Shown: in pieces, positions 52,139-62,467 of the stretch
Layout: each line of letters opens with the position of its first letter
Position numbering within the stretch: position 1 is the first letter of the stretch
NCBI GenBank assembly: GCA_000437355.1
Contig: FR899775.1
Location: 35,696 to 99,695, forward strand
Length of the DNA stretch: 64,000 nucleotides
Origin: Firmicutes bacterium CAG:460
Lineage (GTDB): Bacteria > Bacillota_I > Bacilli_A > RF39 > UBA660
Direction: 5' to 3'
The notes under the pieces: generated by a model
Seen by the model: the letters and a program-made list of their open reading frames with translations, nothing else
What the model was told of the DNA's origin: nothing
Databases searched by the model: none
Translations under genes and position numbers: made by a program

Positions 52139-53309
52139 TATTACCACCTGCTAAAAGTCCTGTTATAAAAGCAATTGTTAAATTATATCCTCCACAATCA
52201 CCATCTAAATCTAAAACCTCACCAATAAAATATAGATTATTTACGAACTTAGAACTCATATCATTTAAATTGATTTCATTTAAACATACTCCTCCACAAG
52301 TAACTTGAGCATCTAAATAACCTTTCGTATCTTTAATATCTACTTTAAAATCTGTTAAGACATCCACTATTTTATTTTTATCAAAATCCCTTAACTCATT
52401 CCAAGTTTTATTAGTATCAATACCTAAATATTTATATAAAATATTAGTTAACTTATAATCCATAAAGCCATCACATATAACAGATACTTTTTTATCTTTA
52501 AAATTATCTAAAAAACTTCTTAAATCATTCGTCCATGGTGTAAAATTAATTCTTATTTCTTCTTTACAATTATGATTTAAACCTAATTTTATATTTCTAC
52601 TTAAATTAAATATACAAATACCACTTAAACCTTCACTATTTAGTTGAAGTTCTCCATGTTCACTTTTAATAAATTTATCATTTTCATATAAAGAAACTAT
52701 AGCTTCACACCTTATTCCTTTCCATTCTTTTTCTAGTGAATTTTTTGTATAAAGTGGCACTAAAGAAGGAAATAAATCAGTTATATTGTGACCAAAATTC
52801 TTAGCAATATCATAACCAATTCCAACACTTCCAGTTTTTGGGTAACTACATCCCCCTGTAGCAACAATTAATTTATCAAATTTTTCACCATTAACAATAA
52901 ACTTATCATTAATTTTTTCAACATTTAAAATAGTAGAACAAAATCTAAAGTTAACTTTACTTTCTAAACAAGCATTTTTTAAAGCTGATAAAACACTTGA
53001 TGACTTTTCACTAAAAGGATAAAGATAACCATTTTTATTTTTAATAACTAAACCAATTTCTTTAAACAATTCATTAACTTTATTTAAATTACTATAATTA
53101 ATTATATATTTAATAAGTTCATCATTACTTGAATGATATTTACTTAAACTATTATCAACATTTCCTAAGTTACATCTACCACTTCCAGTTAATAATAATT
53201 TCTTACCTACATCACTATTTTTTTCAAATACATAAACTAAATTGTTTTTGGCTAAATTTAAAGCAGCTACCATGCCTGAAGCTCCAGCTCCAATAATTGC
53301 TATTTTCAT
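52131..53309 (-). CDS. HI0933/BaiN-like flavoprotein
   Basis: The 392-residue protein has the FAD motif IAIIGAGASGMVAALNLAKN, GKKLLLTGSGRCNLGN, LIVATGGCSYPKTGSVGIGY, and the C-terminal CGGVCLNEIN and GEVLDLDGDCGGYNLTIAFI, all signatures of the HI0933 (YhiN) family. The family includes enzymes described as acting on bile-acid intermediates or amines, but most are uncharacterised. It begins right at the addA stop (TAG ATG). Confidence 0.92.
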   Translation of the reverse strand: MKIAIIGAGASGMVAALNLAKNNLVYVFEKNSDVGKKLLLTGSGRCNLGNVDNSLSKYHSSNDELIKYIINYSNLNKVNELFKEIGLVIKNKNGYLYPFSEKSSSVLSALKNACLESKVNFRFCSTILNVEKINDKFIVNGEKFDKLIVATGGCSYPKTGSVGIGYDIAKNFGHNITDLFPSLVPLYTKNSLEKEWKGIRCEAIVSLYENDKFIKSEHGELQLNSEGLSGICIFNLSRNIKLGLNHNCKEEIRINFTPWTNDLRSFLDNFKDKKVSVICDGFMDYKLTNILYKYLGIDTNKTWNELRDFDKNKIVDVLTDFKVDIKDTKGYLDAQVTCGGVCLNEINLNDMSSKFVNNLYFIGEVLDLDGDCGGYNLTIAFITGLLAGGNND

Positions 53310-56300
53310 CTAAACACCAACCTTTTTCACAACATTATCAAGTATTGAATATAAATATAATTCAATATTTTTATCACTAATACTTTTAACATAATCATAA
53401 TAAACACTTAGTTGTTTAATATAATTTTCATCATCAATGTTTTTTAATTTATAATCTATTATACATATTTTATCACTATATTCAAGCATTAAATCTATAA
53501 TACCATGATATTTTATATCATCTTTTACAAAAACAAATTCTAATTCTTGATAAATAGTTGCATCCTTAAAATTAAATGTATTAAGTAAATTATTTATATA
53601 TTTATTATTAGTTTTAACATTTTTAAAATCAGTTAACTCAAGTATTTCATGCATATCTGTCCCAAATTCTAATGTTTTTGCTTCTTCTTTACTTATAATA
53701 TTTTTAATTATTTTAGATGCGTGCTTAGTCTCTATTTCTTCATAATCTATATTACAATCAATAAATTCCATTAATTCAGCATTACTATCTAAAGTATTAT
53801 TTCTTATTACTTTACTAAACTCATATTCTTTAGTTAAACCTAAATTATTTATATTTACTTCTTTTTCGTATCTTGCAACATTACCAGATAAAGCCACTAA
53901 AAAATCATAAAAAGATTTAAACTTTATTCCATCTATAAACTCTATTTCATTAACAGGATTATTTCTTTCTTCATATTTTGGCATTACCATAATAATCTTT
54001 TCTTTAGCTCTAGTTAAAGCTACATAAAATAACCTTATTTTTTCAGCAACTTCTTCTTTTAAATATTCATTTTTAACTAATGTTTTTACAAAAGCTTCAC
54101 CAATACCATCTTTATAAAAAGGTGTTACAATTCCATATTTATTATCAAACATAAACTTATTTTTTAAATCCCTAATATTAAATGTTTTTGGAAAACCTGC
54201 AAAATAACATATTGGGAACTCTAACCCTTTAGATTTATGAATATTCATTATTTTAACAGAATTACTGCTACTTTTATTTTCTTTATATTTTATTTCACTT
54301 TTACTTTCTATTAGTTCATCTAAATAATCACTAAAATCATTAATTGTAAAACCTAATTGTTCTTCATTTAAAGATAAATCTAATAAATAATTTATTCTTT
54401 TTATTCTAGCATTTATATCCCCAACTAAAATAAACTTTTCATAAAAATTAAACTCTTTTATAATTCTTTTAAGTAACATATTTATTGTTAAACTATCTAA
54501 ATCCCTACTAATATTTTGACATATTTGATAAACATCTGTTTTAAACATTTTATTCTCTTCAAAACATTTAAATATTTCATTATCATTTAAATTGCCAACA
54601 TAACTTCTAGCAACACTAGTAAAATAATACTTTAACTTCTTATCAAAAACACCATTTTTTATAGCAATAATAAGATTAATAATATTTTTAATTATATAAA
54701 TATCATCGGCATCCATCAAGTTACTATCTTTATAAATTTGCATTGGTATATTAAAATATTCAAATACTTTCTTAAACAAATTCATCTTACTACCACGATC
54801 TAATATTATACAAAAATCATTATAAGTAATATCTCTATTTTTTTCTAAATCAAAATCATATACTTGATACTTACTTTCTACCTTTTTCTTAATATCATCT
54901 GCAATTATAAACATTTCTATTTCATCATTACTAAATTTCTTATCTTCATTATGATATTCTAAAATATCCATATAATTGTTATTAGAATTACTTCCCTTTT
55001 TGATATATGCTAAATTACCATAAATCATGGCATGGCTTTCTTTATAATTAATTCCCCCGATATCTTTAGTCATAAGGGGAGCAAAGACTTCATTTATATT
55101 AAATAATACTTCTTCTCTAGACCTAAAATTCTTAAGTAAATCTATTTTCTTACCACCATCATTATTAGTATATTTATCATATTTTTCTTTAAATATCATC
55201 GGATTAGCATTTCTAAATCTATAAATAGATTGTTTGATATCTCCAACCATATAAACATTATCATTTTCTAAAAAACTAATGAATGTCTCTTGTAAATCAT
55301 TGGTATCTTGATATTCATCTATCATTATTTCATTAAATTTATTTTTAAGTTCTAATCTAATATCTTCATGTTCTGCTACTATTTTAATAGCTAGTTTAGC
55401 AATATCACTAAACTCAAAAGCATTATGTTCATATTTATACTTATTTACTTTTTCATCTAACATCTTTATTATTTCAATAATTACTTCTACATATTTTTTA
55501 GTATCTAAATAATAACTTTTTAATTCATCTTCACTATAATAAATTAATTCTTTTAAATCACTAAACGTATCTTTTATTTCTTCTTTTATCTTTATTCCAT
55601 CACTATCTAACTTCATAAATTTAGGCAACGTTACATCCTTATATCTATATAAATCATCATATTTATTCGGTCTAAATAATTTACTTAAAGTATCATACAC
55701 TTTTTCATAACTTGCATCATCCATAAAATTTTCAATACTTAAAACTAAATCTTCTAATTTTAAAGATAATTCCTTTACATACATAAAATACTCATCAAAT
55801 ATTTTATTTACATATGTATCACTATAAAAAATATTTATATAACTATCTAAATATTTATCTTTATCATATTTTAAATCTAAACACTCATTAATATTTAATA
55901 TCGCCTCAACAATAGTATCATCATCTAATCTTGTAAAATTATTAATCATTTCTAAAAAATTACTATTTTTTTCTTCATACAAACTTAAAAATATTTCTTC
56001 TAAAAACTTCTTTTTCTTTAACCCAATAATTGATGCATCTATTATAGAAATATCTTTACTCATATTTAATATATAATGATATTTTTTAACTAAATTTAAA
56101 GCAAAGGCATCAAAAGTCATAATATATGCTTGGTCTAAAAACGCAAGTTGTTCATCTAACCCAGCTTTTTTCATTTTCTTTCTAATTCTTGTAGACATTT
56201 CTCCTGCAGCTTCATTTGTAAATGTTAAAATTAAAATATCTCGAATATCTACTCCATCTTTTAATTTTCTTATAACTCGCTCTGATAATACTGCAGTTTT

Positions 56301-56381
56301 ACCAGAACCAGCTCCAGCAGACACAATAATATTTGAACCTTCCAAATCTACCGCAAGTTGTTGTTCTTTAGTTAAGTTCAT
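53310..56381 (-). CDS. addA: ATP-dependent helicase/nuclease subunit A
   Basis: AddA is the UvrD-like 3'-5' helicase plus RecB-family nuclease of the AddAB double-strand-break repair complex. Motifs seen: Q motif (LTKEQQLAVD), Walker A (SAGAGSGKT), Walker B (MIDEYQDTND), MVGDIKQSIYRFRNANP, MNIHKSKGLEFPICYF, VALTRAKEKI, and the nuclease GIIDLMLEY...CIIDYKLKN. At 1023 residues it is a little shorter than Bacillus AddA. ATG 56381 lies seven bases after AGGAGGTG. It overlaps addB by 14 bases. Confidence 0.95.
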   Translation of the reverse strand: MNLTKEQQLAVDLEGSNIIVSAGAGSGKTAVLSERVIRKLKDGVDIRDILILTFTNEAAGEMSTRIRKKMKKAGLDEQLAFLDQAYIMTFDAFALNLVKKYHYILNMSKDISIIDASIIGLKKKKFLEEIFLSLYEEKNSNFLEMINNFTRLDDDTIVEAILNINECLDLKYDKDKYLDSYINIFYSDTYVNKIFDEYFMYVKELSLKLEDLVLSIENFMDDASYEKVYDTLSKLFRPNKYDDLYRYKDVTLPKFMKLDSDGIKIKEEIKDTFSDLKELIYYSEDELKSYYLDTKKYVEVIIEIIKMLDEKVNKYKYEHNAFEFSDIAKLAIKIVAEHEDIRLELKNKFNEIMIDEYQDTNDLQETFISFLENDNVYMVGDIKQSIYRFRNANPMIFKEKYDKYTNNDGGKKIDLLKNFRSREEVLFNINEVFAPLMTKDIGGINYKESHAMIYGNLAYIKKGSNSNNNYMDILEYHNEDKKFSNDEIEMFIIADDIKKKVESKYQVYDFDLEKNRDITYNDFCIILDRGSKMNLFKKVFEYFNIPMQIYKDSNLMDADDIYIIKNIINLIIAIKNGVFDKKLKYYFTSVARSYVGNLNDNEIFKCFEENKMFKTDVYQICQNISRDLDSLTINMLLKRIIKEFNFYEKFILVGDINARIKRINYLLDLSLNEEQLGFTINDFSDYLDELIESKSEIKYKENKSSSNSVKIMNIHKSKGLEFPICYFAGFPKTFNIRDLKNKFMFDNKYGIVTPFYKDGIGEAFVKTLVKNEYLKEEVAEKIRLFYVALTRAKEKIIMVMPKYEERNNPVNEIEFIDGIKFKSFYDFLVALSGNVARYEKEVNINNLGLTKEYEFSKVIRNNTLDSNAELMEFIDCNIDYEEIETKHASKIIKNIISKEEAKTLEFGTDMHEILELTDFKNVKTNNKYINNLLNTFNFKDATIYQELEFVFVKDDIKYHGIIDLMLEYSDKICIIDYKLKNIDDENYIKQLSVYYDYVKSISDKNIELYLYSILDNVVKKVGV

Positions 56382-58680
56382 CTTCTTCACCTCCTAACAC
56401 TAATTCTTGTTCCTTAGTTACATAACAAATGTCTTTAAATTTACAATACTCACAGGCAATATTTTTACCCTTTATAACCTTTGGATTTATCTCATAATCA
56501 CCATTAACAATACTTTTTATAACCTTATCAATTATTTCATCAACTACAATAATTAATTTATCCATCTCTTCATCACTTAACACTTTACTTGTGCTATAAA
56601 AAGAACCATCATTTTTAAATCTTAATCCTTTAATCATCTTACTATCTAAATAATTATCATCAAGTAAAGATATAATTGTCTTATTACTATTAGTATATCC
56701 TTGTAATCTTAAATTTTCTTTCTTTAATGTTTCTAATGATTTATTCTTATCAATATTTAAACAATTATTAAGTACTTTTTCTATATAAAAACCTGCTATA
56801 ACAGAGTTTTTAAATCTACTAGATTTTTTTAACAAATATAAATAAATTGGTAATTGAATATTTATTCCATATTCTAAAGTATCTAGTTTTATATTCTTAT
56901 CTCCAGTTTTATAATCTATAACAGCTATAACTTCTTTATCATTATATTTAGTCATCATAACTTTATCAATAACACCTTTAAAAGTTATATCTATACCATC
57001 ATAACTTTTATCAATACTAATTTCTTCTTCAAATAAATATTCATTTAACTTAGAATGTTTCTTTTGTTCTTCTAAATAATCTAATAAGAATTCTATTTCT
57101 TTAGTTATTTTATGTAAATAAAATAACTCTTTTGGTCCAAAACTAAAATCTAAATCTTTTATAAAATTACTTATTTCTAAATCTATATCTAATTTTTTAT
57201 CTAACCCTATTTCTAAAATATGATGCACTATTTTACCAACAACTATTTTAAAAGTATTTTCAAATATATTTAACTTCATAATACTATTTAAAAAATATTT
57301 AAAACTACATTCATTATACATCTCAAGTGATGTATATGATAATGTAATCCCACTTTCTAAACTATCTTTAAGTAGGGCTTTATCTACTTTAAAATATGTA
57401 TTATTATATTCTTTATATGGAATATTTAAATTCTTTTGATACATTTTTAAATACTTACCCTCATCATTATATTTATATAAATTATCTAAATCTTTAGCAT
57501 AACTTAAATTACTTAAACTTTTTGAATATGATATTCTTCTATCTATTTCTATTTTTTTTACATCAACTTTTAACTCTTCAATTATATTAGATGGATACTT
57601 AACTTTTTCACCATCAAACAAGTTATATGTAATTACTAAATTAGGAATATTTCTAATAAATTCTAAGTTTTTCTTTATTTCTAATTTATTTTTTTCAACT
57701 GATGTATCTAAACCTAACTCATCTAATATTTTATCACTAAGAAAGTTATCATCATTATAAACTTTTGGAAAAATCCCTCTATTACAACCAATTAAATAAA
57801 CGTAATCATCACTACTATAATAATCATCTAAGCTACCTATTTCTATAGCATTTTTATATAAAACACCTTTTACTTTACTTGCTTTTAAATCATTAATAAT
57901 AAATTCTTTTCTTGCAAATTTATTATCTACTAAAACAGATTTATTTACAATTGTAATTAAATCATTTATATTTTCTTCATCACTTAATTTATCAATAATT
58001 TCATCTGTTTCATAGTTATCATATAATTCTAAAAACTTTGAAGCAATCTTTGTACCATAAAAAGTATTATCACTTGCTATATTAATTGGTAGACCAAATA
58101 AATCGCAAAAATAATCTAAATATTTATTATATTCCTTACTTGCAATTATCTTTATATTATTAATATCAATATTTTTACATAACAATTCTTTAATACTTCT
58201 AACAACATATTCTACCTCTTCTTCAATATTTTCTGCTTCATAAATAGAAGGTTCATAATTATTATTTAAATTATTTTCTATTCTTATATTTAAACCTTCT
58301 AATATTCTTTTTTCTTCCTTACTTAATTTACTTTTATTATAAACAGTTATATCTTTATTTTCCAAATACTTTCTAAATTCTTTATTATATATAAGTAAGT
58401 TATTTTCATCTAAATCTTTTTTTAAAGCATTTAAAAACTTTACTTTATTATCCTCTAAATCTTTTAAAAAATATAAATTTTCTAAATATATTTTAGCAAT
58501 ATTTATATTAACATTATATTTATTCATTACATATTCAATTGTTTTATTATTATAATCAAAAATAAGTTTCTTCTTTAGTTTCCTAAAACTATAAAACTTA
58601 TTATTATTAAATCTCTTTTCTTTAGATAAAACATCTAATAATCTCATTTTATTTGCTTCATTTGTTATATAAATATTCAT
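56368..58680 (-). CDS. addB: AddB/RexB-like nuclease subunit
   Basis: This is the partner of AddA. The 770-residue protein has an inactivated helicase-like N-terminal region (no Walker A lysine loop is evident), YLIGCNRGIFPKVYND where AddB has its motif IV-like region, then ELSYTSLEMYNECSFKYFL, the nuclease GVIDKVMM...VIAVIDYKTG and C-terminal Cys residues (ACEYCKFKDIC). Together with the Cys at SFKYF these bind the 4Fe-4S staple. It is short compared with Bacillus AddB (about 1160), so closer to a trimmed version. Confidence 0.88.
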   Translation of the reverse strand: MNIYITNEANKMRLLDVLSKEKRFNNNKFYSFRKLKKKLIFDYNNKTIEYVMNKYNVNINIAKIYLENLYFLKDLEDNKVKFLNALKKDLDENNLLIYNKEFRKYLENKDITVYNKSKLSKEEKRILEGLNIRIENNLNNNYEPSIYEAENIEEEVEYVVRSIKELLCKNIDINNIKIIASKEYNKYLDYFCDLFGLPINIASDNTFYGTKIASKFLELYDNYETDEIIDKLSDEENINDLITIVNKSVLVDNKFARKEFIINDLKASKVKGVLYKNAIEIGSLDDYYSSDDYVYLIGCNRGIFPKVYNDDNFLSDKILDELGLDTSVEKNKLEIKKNLEFIRNIPNLVITYNLFDGEKVKYPSNIIEELKVDVKKIEIDRRISYSKSLSNLSYAKDLDNLYKYNDEGKYLKMYQKNLNIPYKEYNNTYFKVDKALLKDSLESGITLSYTSLEMYNECSFKYFLNSIMKLNIFENTFKIVVGKIVHHILEIGLDKKLDIDLEISNFIKDLDFSFGPKELFYLHKITKEIEFLLDYLEEQKKHSKLNEYLFEEEISIDKSYDGIDITFKGVIDKVMMTKYNDKEVIAVIDYKTGDKNIKLDTLEYGINIQLPIYLYLLKKSSRFKNSVIAGFYIEKVLNNCLNIDKNKSLETLKKENLRLQGYTNSNKTIISLLDDNYLDSKMIKGLRFKNDGSFYSTSKVLSDEEMDKLIIVVDEIIDKVIKSIVNGDYEINPKVIKGKNIACEYCKFKDICYVTKEQELVLGGEEDELN

Positions 58681-58721
58681 AACTACCTCGCTATAAATAA
58701 TTATACACTAAAAACAAAAAT

Positions 58722-58750
58722 AAAACTAGAGTGTGCTCTCTAGTTTTTTT
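58722..58750. terminator. Bidirectional terminator
   Basis: AAAACTAGAG and CTCTAGTTTT form a perfect 10-base-pair stem around TGTGCT. T-runs lie on both strands. It separates the DUF4176 gene from addB. Confidence 0.85.
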
Positions 58751-58824
58751 TAAGTTCCTCTTATGGTGGGAATCACCGCTTTTTCAAAATATATTCTAAC
58801 ACAAATACTTTATATTTTCTACAT

Positions 58825-59211
58825 TTAATTAATAATTATACCATTTTCATCAAATTTATAATGAGGTATTTCAAACTCTTCAGTAGTTTTAGTATCTTCA
58901 CCAAATAAATCTTCAATATTATCTAAATCAATTAATTTGTCTTCTAATGTATCTTTACTATCAAAATTATTAACTAATGTATTATAACTATCACTTTCAT
59001 AACCTTTAAAAATTACATTATCAATATCACTATGATTAAATGAACAAATACCATTCTTAACCATTAATCCTTCTGGATAAAGACATCCTGAATAATCATA
59101 TATCATTACATTTTCTTCGTATTCAACAGAATAATATCCCGTTACCATTATTAAAACATCTTTATTTTTTAATTTAACTATACTACCAATTGGTAAATAT
59201 TTTTTATTCAT
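58825..59211 (-). CDS. DUF4176 domain protein
   Basis: The 128-residue protein starts KYLPIGSIVKLKNKDVLIMV and contains YDYSGCLYPEGLMVKNG and FNHSDIDNVIFKGYES, the pattern of DUF4176. The domain often lies in type VII secretion regions in Bacillota, but no WXG100, EssB or EssC gene is in this window. An acidic tail (EDLFGEDTKTTEEFEI) follows. ATG 59211 is preferred, with GGGATGAT in front. Confidence 0.85.
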   Translation of the reverse strand: MNKKYLPIGSIVKLKNKDVLIMVTGYYSVEYEENVMIYDYSGCLYPEGLMVKNGICSFNHSDIDNVIFKGYESDSYNTLVNNFDSKDTLEDKLIDLDNIEDLFGEDTKTTEEFEIPHYKFDENGIIIN

Positions 59212-59226
59212 TTTTATCATCCCTTT

Positions 59227-59682
59227 TTATTTTAATATAATATGTTCTATATTTTTATTGCTAATAATTCCTTTTACAGCTCCTGGTTCTACATTTAGTA
59301 AAATAAATGCATCTTCCTTAACCCAATTCATAGTTATATTATCATTTTCTAAGTTTTTAAAGTCTCCATTATATAAAGATTTATCTAGAACTGTTAAATA
59401 CACAAATAAGTATTCATGTATTTTTTCATTCTTATAAGTAAAGAAATTTTCTATACATCTTACAATTCTTAAATCATTTTCACATAAATCATAATTTAAT
59501 TCTTCTTTTAACTCACGCATTAAAGCTGTCTTACTATCTTCTCCCATTTTAACATGACCACCCGGCAAACTATAGTAATCTTTATCTTTATGTTCACAAA
59601 GTAATATTTCATCACCACATCTAATAAATGCACAAGTTCTAACGTTTAATTTATAATCATCTAGTTTTATATTTATATCCAT
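59227..59682 (-). CDS. Nudix hydrolase
   Basis: The 151-residue protein has a complete Nudix box, GGHVKMGEDSKTALMRELKE continuing EELNYDL, with the REx2EE metal ligands. Nudix enzymes cleave nucleoside diphosphates linked to another group; the substrate is not evident. AGGTAGG precedes the ATG. It ends 15 bases before the DUF4176 start. Confidence 0.92.
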   Translation of the reverse strand: MDINIKLDDYKLNVRTCAFIRCGDEILLCEHKDKDYYSLPGGHVKMGEDSKTALMRELKEELNYDLCENDLRIVRCIENFFTYKNEKIHEYLFVYLTVLDKSLYNGDFKNLENDNITMNWVKEDAFILLNVEPGAVKGIISNKNIEHIILK

Positions 59683-59720
59683 AATTAACCTACCTTCAAA
59701 AAAATTATATCACAAATTTA

Positions 59721-60380
59721 TTAAATATGAAATCTTTTTTCTACTTCATCTTTAATTATTTTATTATTAAAGACAAATAAATATATAAGCATTACAATAC
59801 TAAATATTGAACAAATATAACTTGGAAAATAAACATGTAACTTATCAAGTAAAATTAAAAGTCCTGGTATAAGCCCAATAAGTGATGAAACACTAGCATA
59901 AAAGACAAATTCACTCTCTAATCTTTTAATAAATAATTTTATAATAAATATTAAAGTTAAATATAAAACTATAATAAATGGTAATAAATAATTAATACTC
60001 CATAACTTAAAACCAGTTGAATAATCCCAGATTAATGATAAAATAATTAAAATAATCATTTCTAAAAATAACATTTTTATTAAATTCTTTCTGCTTTTTA
60101 GGGAAATAATTAAAGTAATCCAAAAAGTAATAATACCTAAAACTACAAAATAAGACCAACTAAGAATATGTGCTATAGAATAATTAATATATAAAGAAAC
60201 AAATATTCCACATAAAGATAAGAATAATAATATTTTCTTCATTAAATGATATTTTTTATCTAAATAATTTATATGAGGAAATACATTTTCTCCTTTACTA
60301 CTATTAATATTACATCCACACAAAGGACATTTACTTGTTTTAGTATTTATAAAAACATTACACTTATTACATTTATTCAT
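59721..60380 (-). CDS. Zinc-ribbon membrane protein (DUF6320-like)
   Basis: The 219-residue protein starts with a small zinc ribbon, CNKCNVFINTKTSKCPLCGC, and continues with about six transmembrane helices. The order zinc ribbon then polytopic membrane domain, downstream of an acyltransferase-like and an alpha/beta-hydrolase gene, matches DUF6320 proteins of Bacillota. Function is unknown. ATG 60380 follows GGTGAT and overlaps the upstream stop by eight bases, indicating coupled translation. Confidence 0.78.
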   Translation of the reverse strand: MNKCNKCNVFINTKTSKCPLCGCNINSSKGENVFPHINYLDKKYHLMKKILLFLSLCGIFVSLYINYSIAHILSWSYFVVLGIITFWITLIISLKSRKNLIKMLFLEMIILIILSLIWDYSTGFKLWSINYLLPFIIVLYLTLIFIIKLFIKRLESEFVFYASVSSLIGLIPGLLILLDKLHVYFPSYICSIFSIVMLIYLFVFNNKIIKDEVEKRFHI

Positions 60381-61596
60381 CACAATCACCATAATCATTA
60401 GTATTTATTATTACATCAGTTCCATCTTTACTTAAAAACTTAAAGAAATTCTTTTCTATTTCACTATTTACAAATTTAGATGAAAAACTAATAACCATTT
60501 TATCTTTATAAGAACACATACACATTTGTATTTTTGATGTACTTGTAAATACACTAAAATAATCTATATATTTTTTATAAACCTCTGGCATATTAATAAT
60601 ACCTATATTAGATAAAGTCATAGTTTGATATTTATTTTCTATATTACATGCTATTTTTAAAACAAAATCTTTTATAAAAACTGGTATTAATCTAACTATA
60701 AATATATCTTCTAGTTTTATCATACTATTCATCTTATCTTTTATATTTTCTTTATCTAATTTTTCTTTAAATTTATTTTTAACACTCTTTGCTATATCCC
60801 TAAACGTATCATTATTATATAAGTAATCTATATTTACTACACTAAAAAAGTTTCTTACTGTATATGTTGGATAATATTTTCTTAAATTAACTGGTATTGT
60901 AATAACTATTGGTTTTTTACTTTTATTTTTTACTTCTCCTATTGATTTAATTAAAACACTAGTTAAATATTCTGTAATTGTTAAATCAAACTCTTTAGCT
61001 TTTACTTTAATATCATCAATACTTACAATACCTTCAATTACTTTAAGTCTATTATCTATATATTTCTCATCTTTAATTCTATATGCTTTCTTACTTTTTA
61101 ATACTTTCTTAAAATTACTATCTTTATATTTTTTAAAAGCATCTTCTTTTATTTCATTTATACTACCTTCATTTATTACTTCATTATTTTTAATATTATA
61201 TAAACTATTTAAGTAGTTAGCTACTAAACTTTTTAAAAATGTAAGTGTACCAGTTCCATCTGTTAGGGCATGGTCTACTTCCAAATTAATTCTATTTTTA
61301 TATACAGATACTTCAAATAAATTATTATTACTTATTTTAGAACAAGGACTTTTATCTTCCATTTTTACTTCATAATTTTTATTAACTTCTTCTAAATAAT
61401 ACCAAAATATTCCCTTTTTTAAACTAGATTTAAATATTGGATATTCTTCTAAAGTTTCATCTAAAGCATTATTTAAAATATCCACCTTAACAGGTTCTAA
61501 CAATGTTACACTAAATCTAAATACTTTATAATCATTCTTACTTCTAGATGGTGGAAAGATTTTTGCTGCATTATCTAAACGATACCATTTACTCAA
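60373..61596 (-). CDS. Condensation/alcohol-acetyltransferase-like protein
   Basis: The protein of about 407 residues belongs to the CoA-dependent acyltransferase fold (condensation domains, wax-ester synthase, alcohol acetyltransferase). The active-site motif is present as DHALTDGTG near residue 109, with His and Asp-Gly in place and Asp instead of the first His of HHxxxDG. SNIGIINMP matches the C-terminal channel strand. The start is TTG 61596, with AAGGGAAG upstream, and overlaps the hydrolase gene. The acyl donor and acceptor are unknown; lipid or alcohol acylation is a guess. Confidence 0.75.
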   Translation of the reverse strand: MSKWYRLDNAAKIFPPSRSKNDYKVFRFSVTLLEPVKVDILNNALDETLEEYPIFKSSLKKGIFWYYLEEVNKNYEVKMEDKSPCSKISNNNLFEVSVYKNRINLEVDHALTDGTGTLTFLKSLVANYLNSLYNIKNNEVINEGSINEIKEDAFKKYKDSNFKKVLKSKKAYRIKDEKYIDNRLKVIEGIVSIDDIKVKAKEFDLTITEYLTSVLIKSIGEVKNKSKKPIVITIPVNLRKYYPTYTVRNFFSVVNIDYLYNNDTFRDIAKSVKNKFKEKLDKENIKDKMNSMIKLEDIFIVRLIPVFIKDFVLKIACNIENKYQTMTLSNIGIINMPEVYKKYIDYFSVFTSTSKIQMCMCSYKDKMVISFSSKFVNSEIEKNFFKFLSKDGTDVIINTNDYGDCDE

Positions 61597-62410
61597 AAAA
61601 ATCACTTCCCTTTAAAAATTCTATTACTTCATTTGTATATTTATGTTCTAACATATTTGTTAAAAATCCATGAGTGGCATCTATTACATCTAAATACCTA
61701 GTTTTAACTAAAAATCTATCTAACTTTTCTATTAAAGCATATCCCTCATCATGAAGGGGGTCATGTGTTCCTGTAATTATAGTAACGGGAGGTAATCCAA
61801 ATAACCAATTATTACGAAGTAAATTAACTCTTTTATCTTTATAATCTTTATCATTTTTTAAATATAAGGAAAAATAATCCCTTAATGATTCTTTAGTAAG
61901 TAATGTTTTACCACTATTTTCTATTACAGATTTAAATTTTGTTTTACTTGTATAATCAGTTTGAGTTGTGGGATATGCCATAATTATTTCCTTAAATTTT
62001 AATTTTCTATTAACTGTTGCCACTGAAAAAGCTAAGTTAGCACCAGCAGAGTCACCCATTATAACAATGTCACTATGTAATTTAAATATTTCTTCACATA
62101 CTTTATTTATTTCATTTATTTGATAAGGAAATTTATATTCAGGAGCTAATTTATAATCAATTGATATAACACATACATTTAATTCTTTAGATAACTTATA
62201 ACAAAGATTAGAATGAGTATTTAAGTTACCTGATACAAAACCACCACCATGTAAATAAATTAATATCTTTTTACTATTTTCATTAAATATTCTTACATCT
62301 GTATTTAATATTTTAAAATCTCTATAATACTTTTTAGACACAGTATTTAAATTAGTTAATTCATCTACTTTTCTATATAATTCTATATTATCTTTCATTG
62401 ATACTTTCAT
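61589..62410 (-). CDS. Alpha/beta hydrolase of the HSL family
   Basis: The 273-residue protein has the oxyanion motif HGGGFVSG (about residue 52), nucleophile Ser in GDSAGANLA, a catalytic Asp region (GTHDPLHDEG) and His in ATHGF. Hormone-sensitive-lipase-type enzymes act on short-chain esters. ATG 62410 lies after GGTGAT. It is the first gene of a three-gene overlapping set with the acyltransferase-like and zinc-ribbon membrane proteins, so it probably acts on the same ester. Confidence 0.9.
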   Translation of the reverse strand: MKVSMKDNIELYRKVDELTNLNTVSKKYYRDFKILNTDVRIFNENSKKILIYLHGGGFVSGNLNTHSNLCYKLSKELNVCVISIDYKLAPEYKFPYQINEINKVCEEIFKLHSDIVIMGDSAGANLAFSVATVNRKLKFKEIIMAYPTTQTDYTSKTKFKSVIENSGKTLLTKESLRDYFSLYLKNDKDYKDKRVNLLRNNWLFGLPPVTIITGTHDPLHDEGYALIEKLDRFLVKTRYLDVIDATHGFLTNMLEHKYTNEVIEFLKGSDFFE

Positions 62411-62439
62411 GATAATCACCAATAATATAATAACACAAA

Positions 62440-62467
62440 AGAAAAATAGATGCTACTCTATTTTTCT
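62440..62467 (-). terminator. Terminator after spoIVB-like gene
   Basis: AGAAAAATAGA and TCTATTTTTCT form a perfect 11-base-pair stem on the minus strand, followed by TTTG. The stop of the protease gene is inside the stem. Confidence 0.78.
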
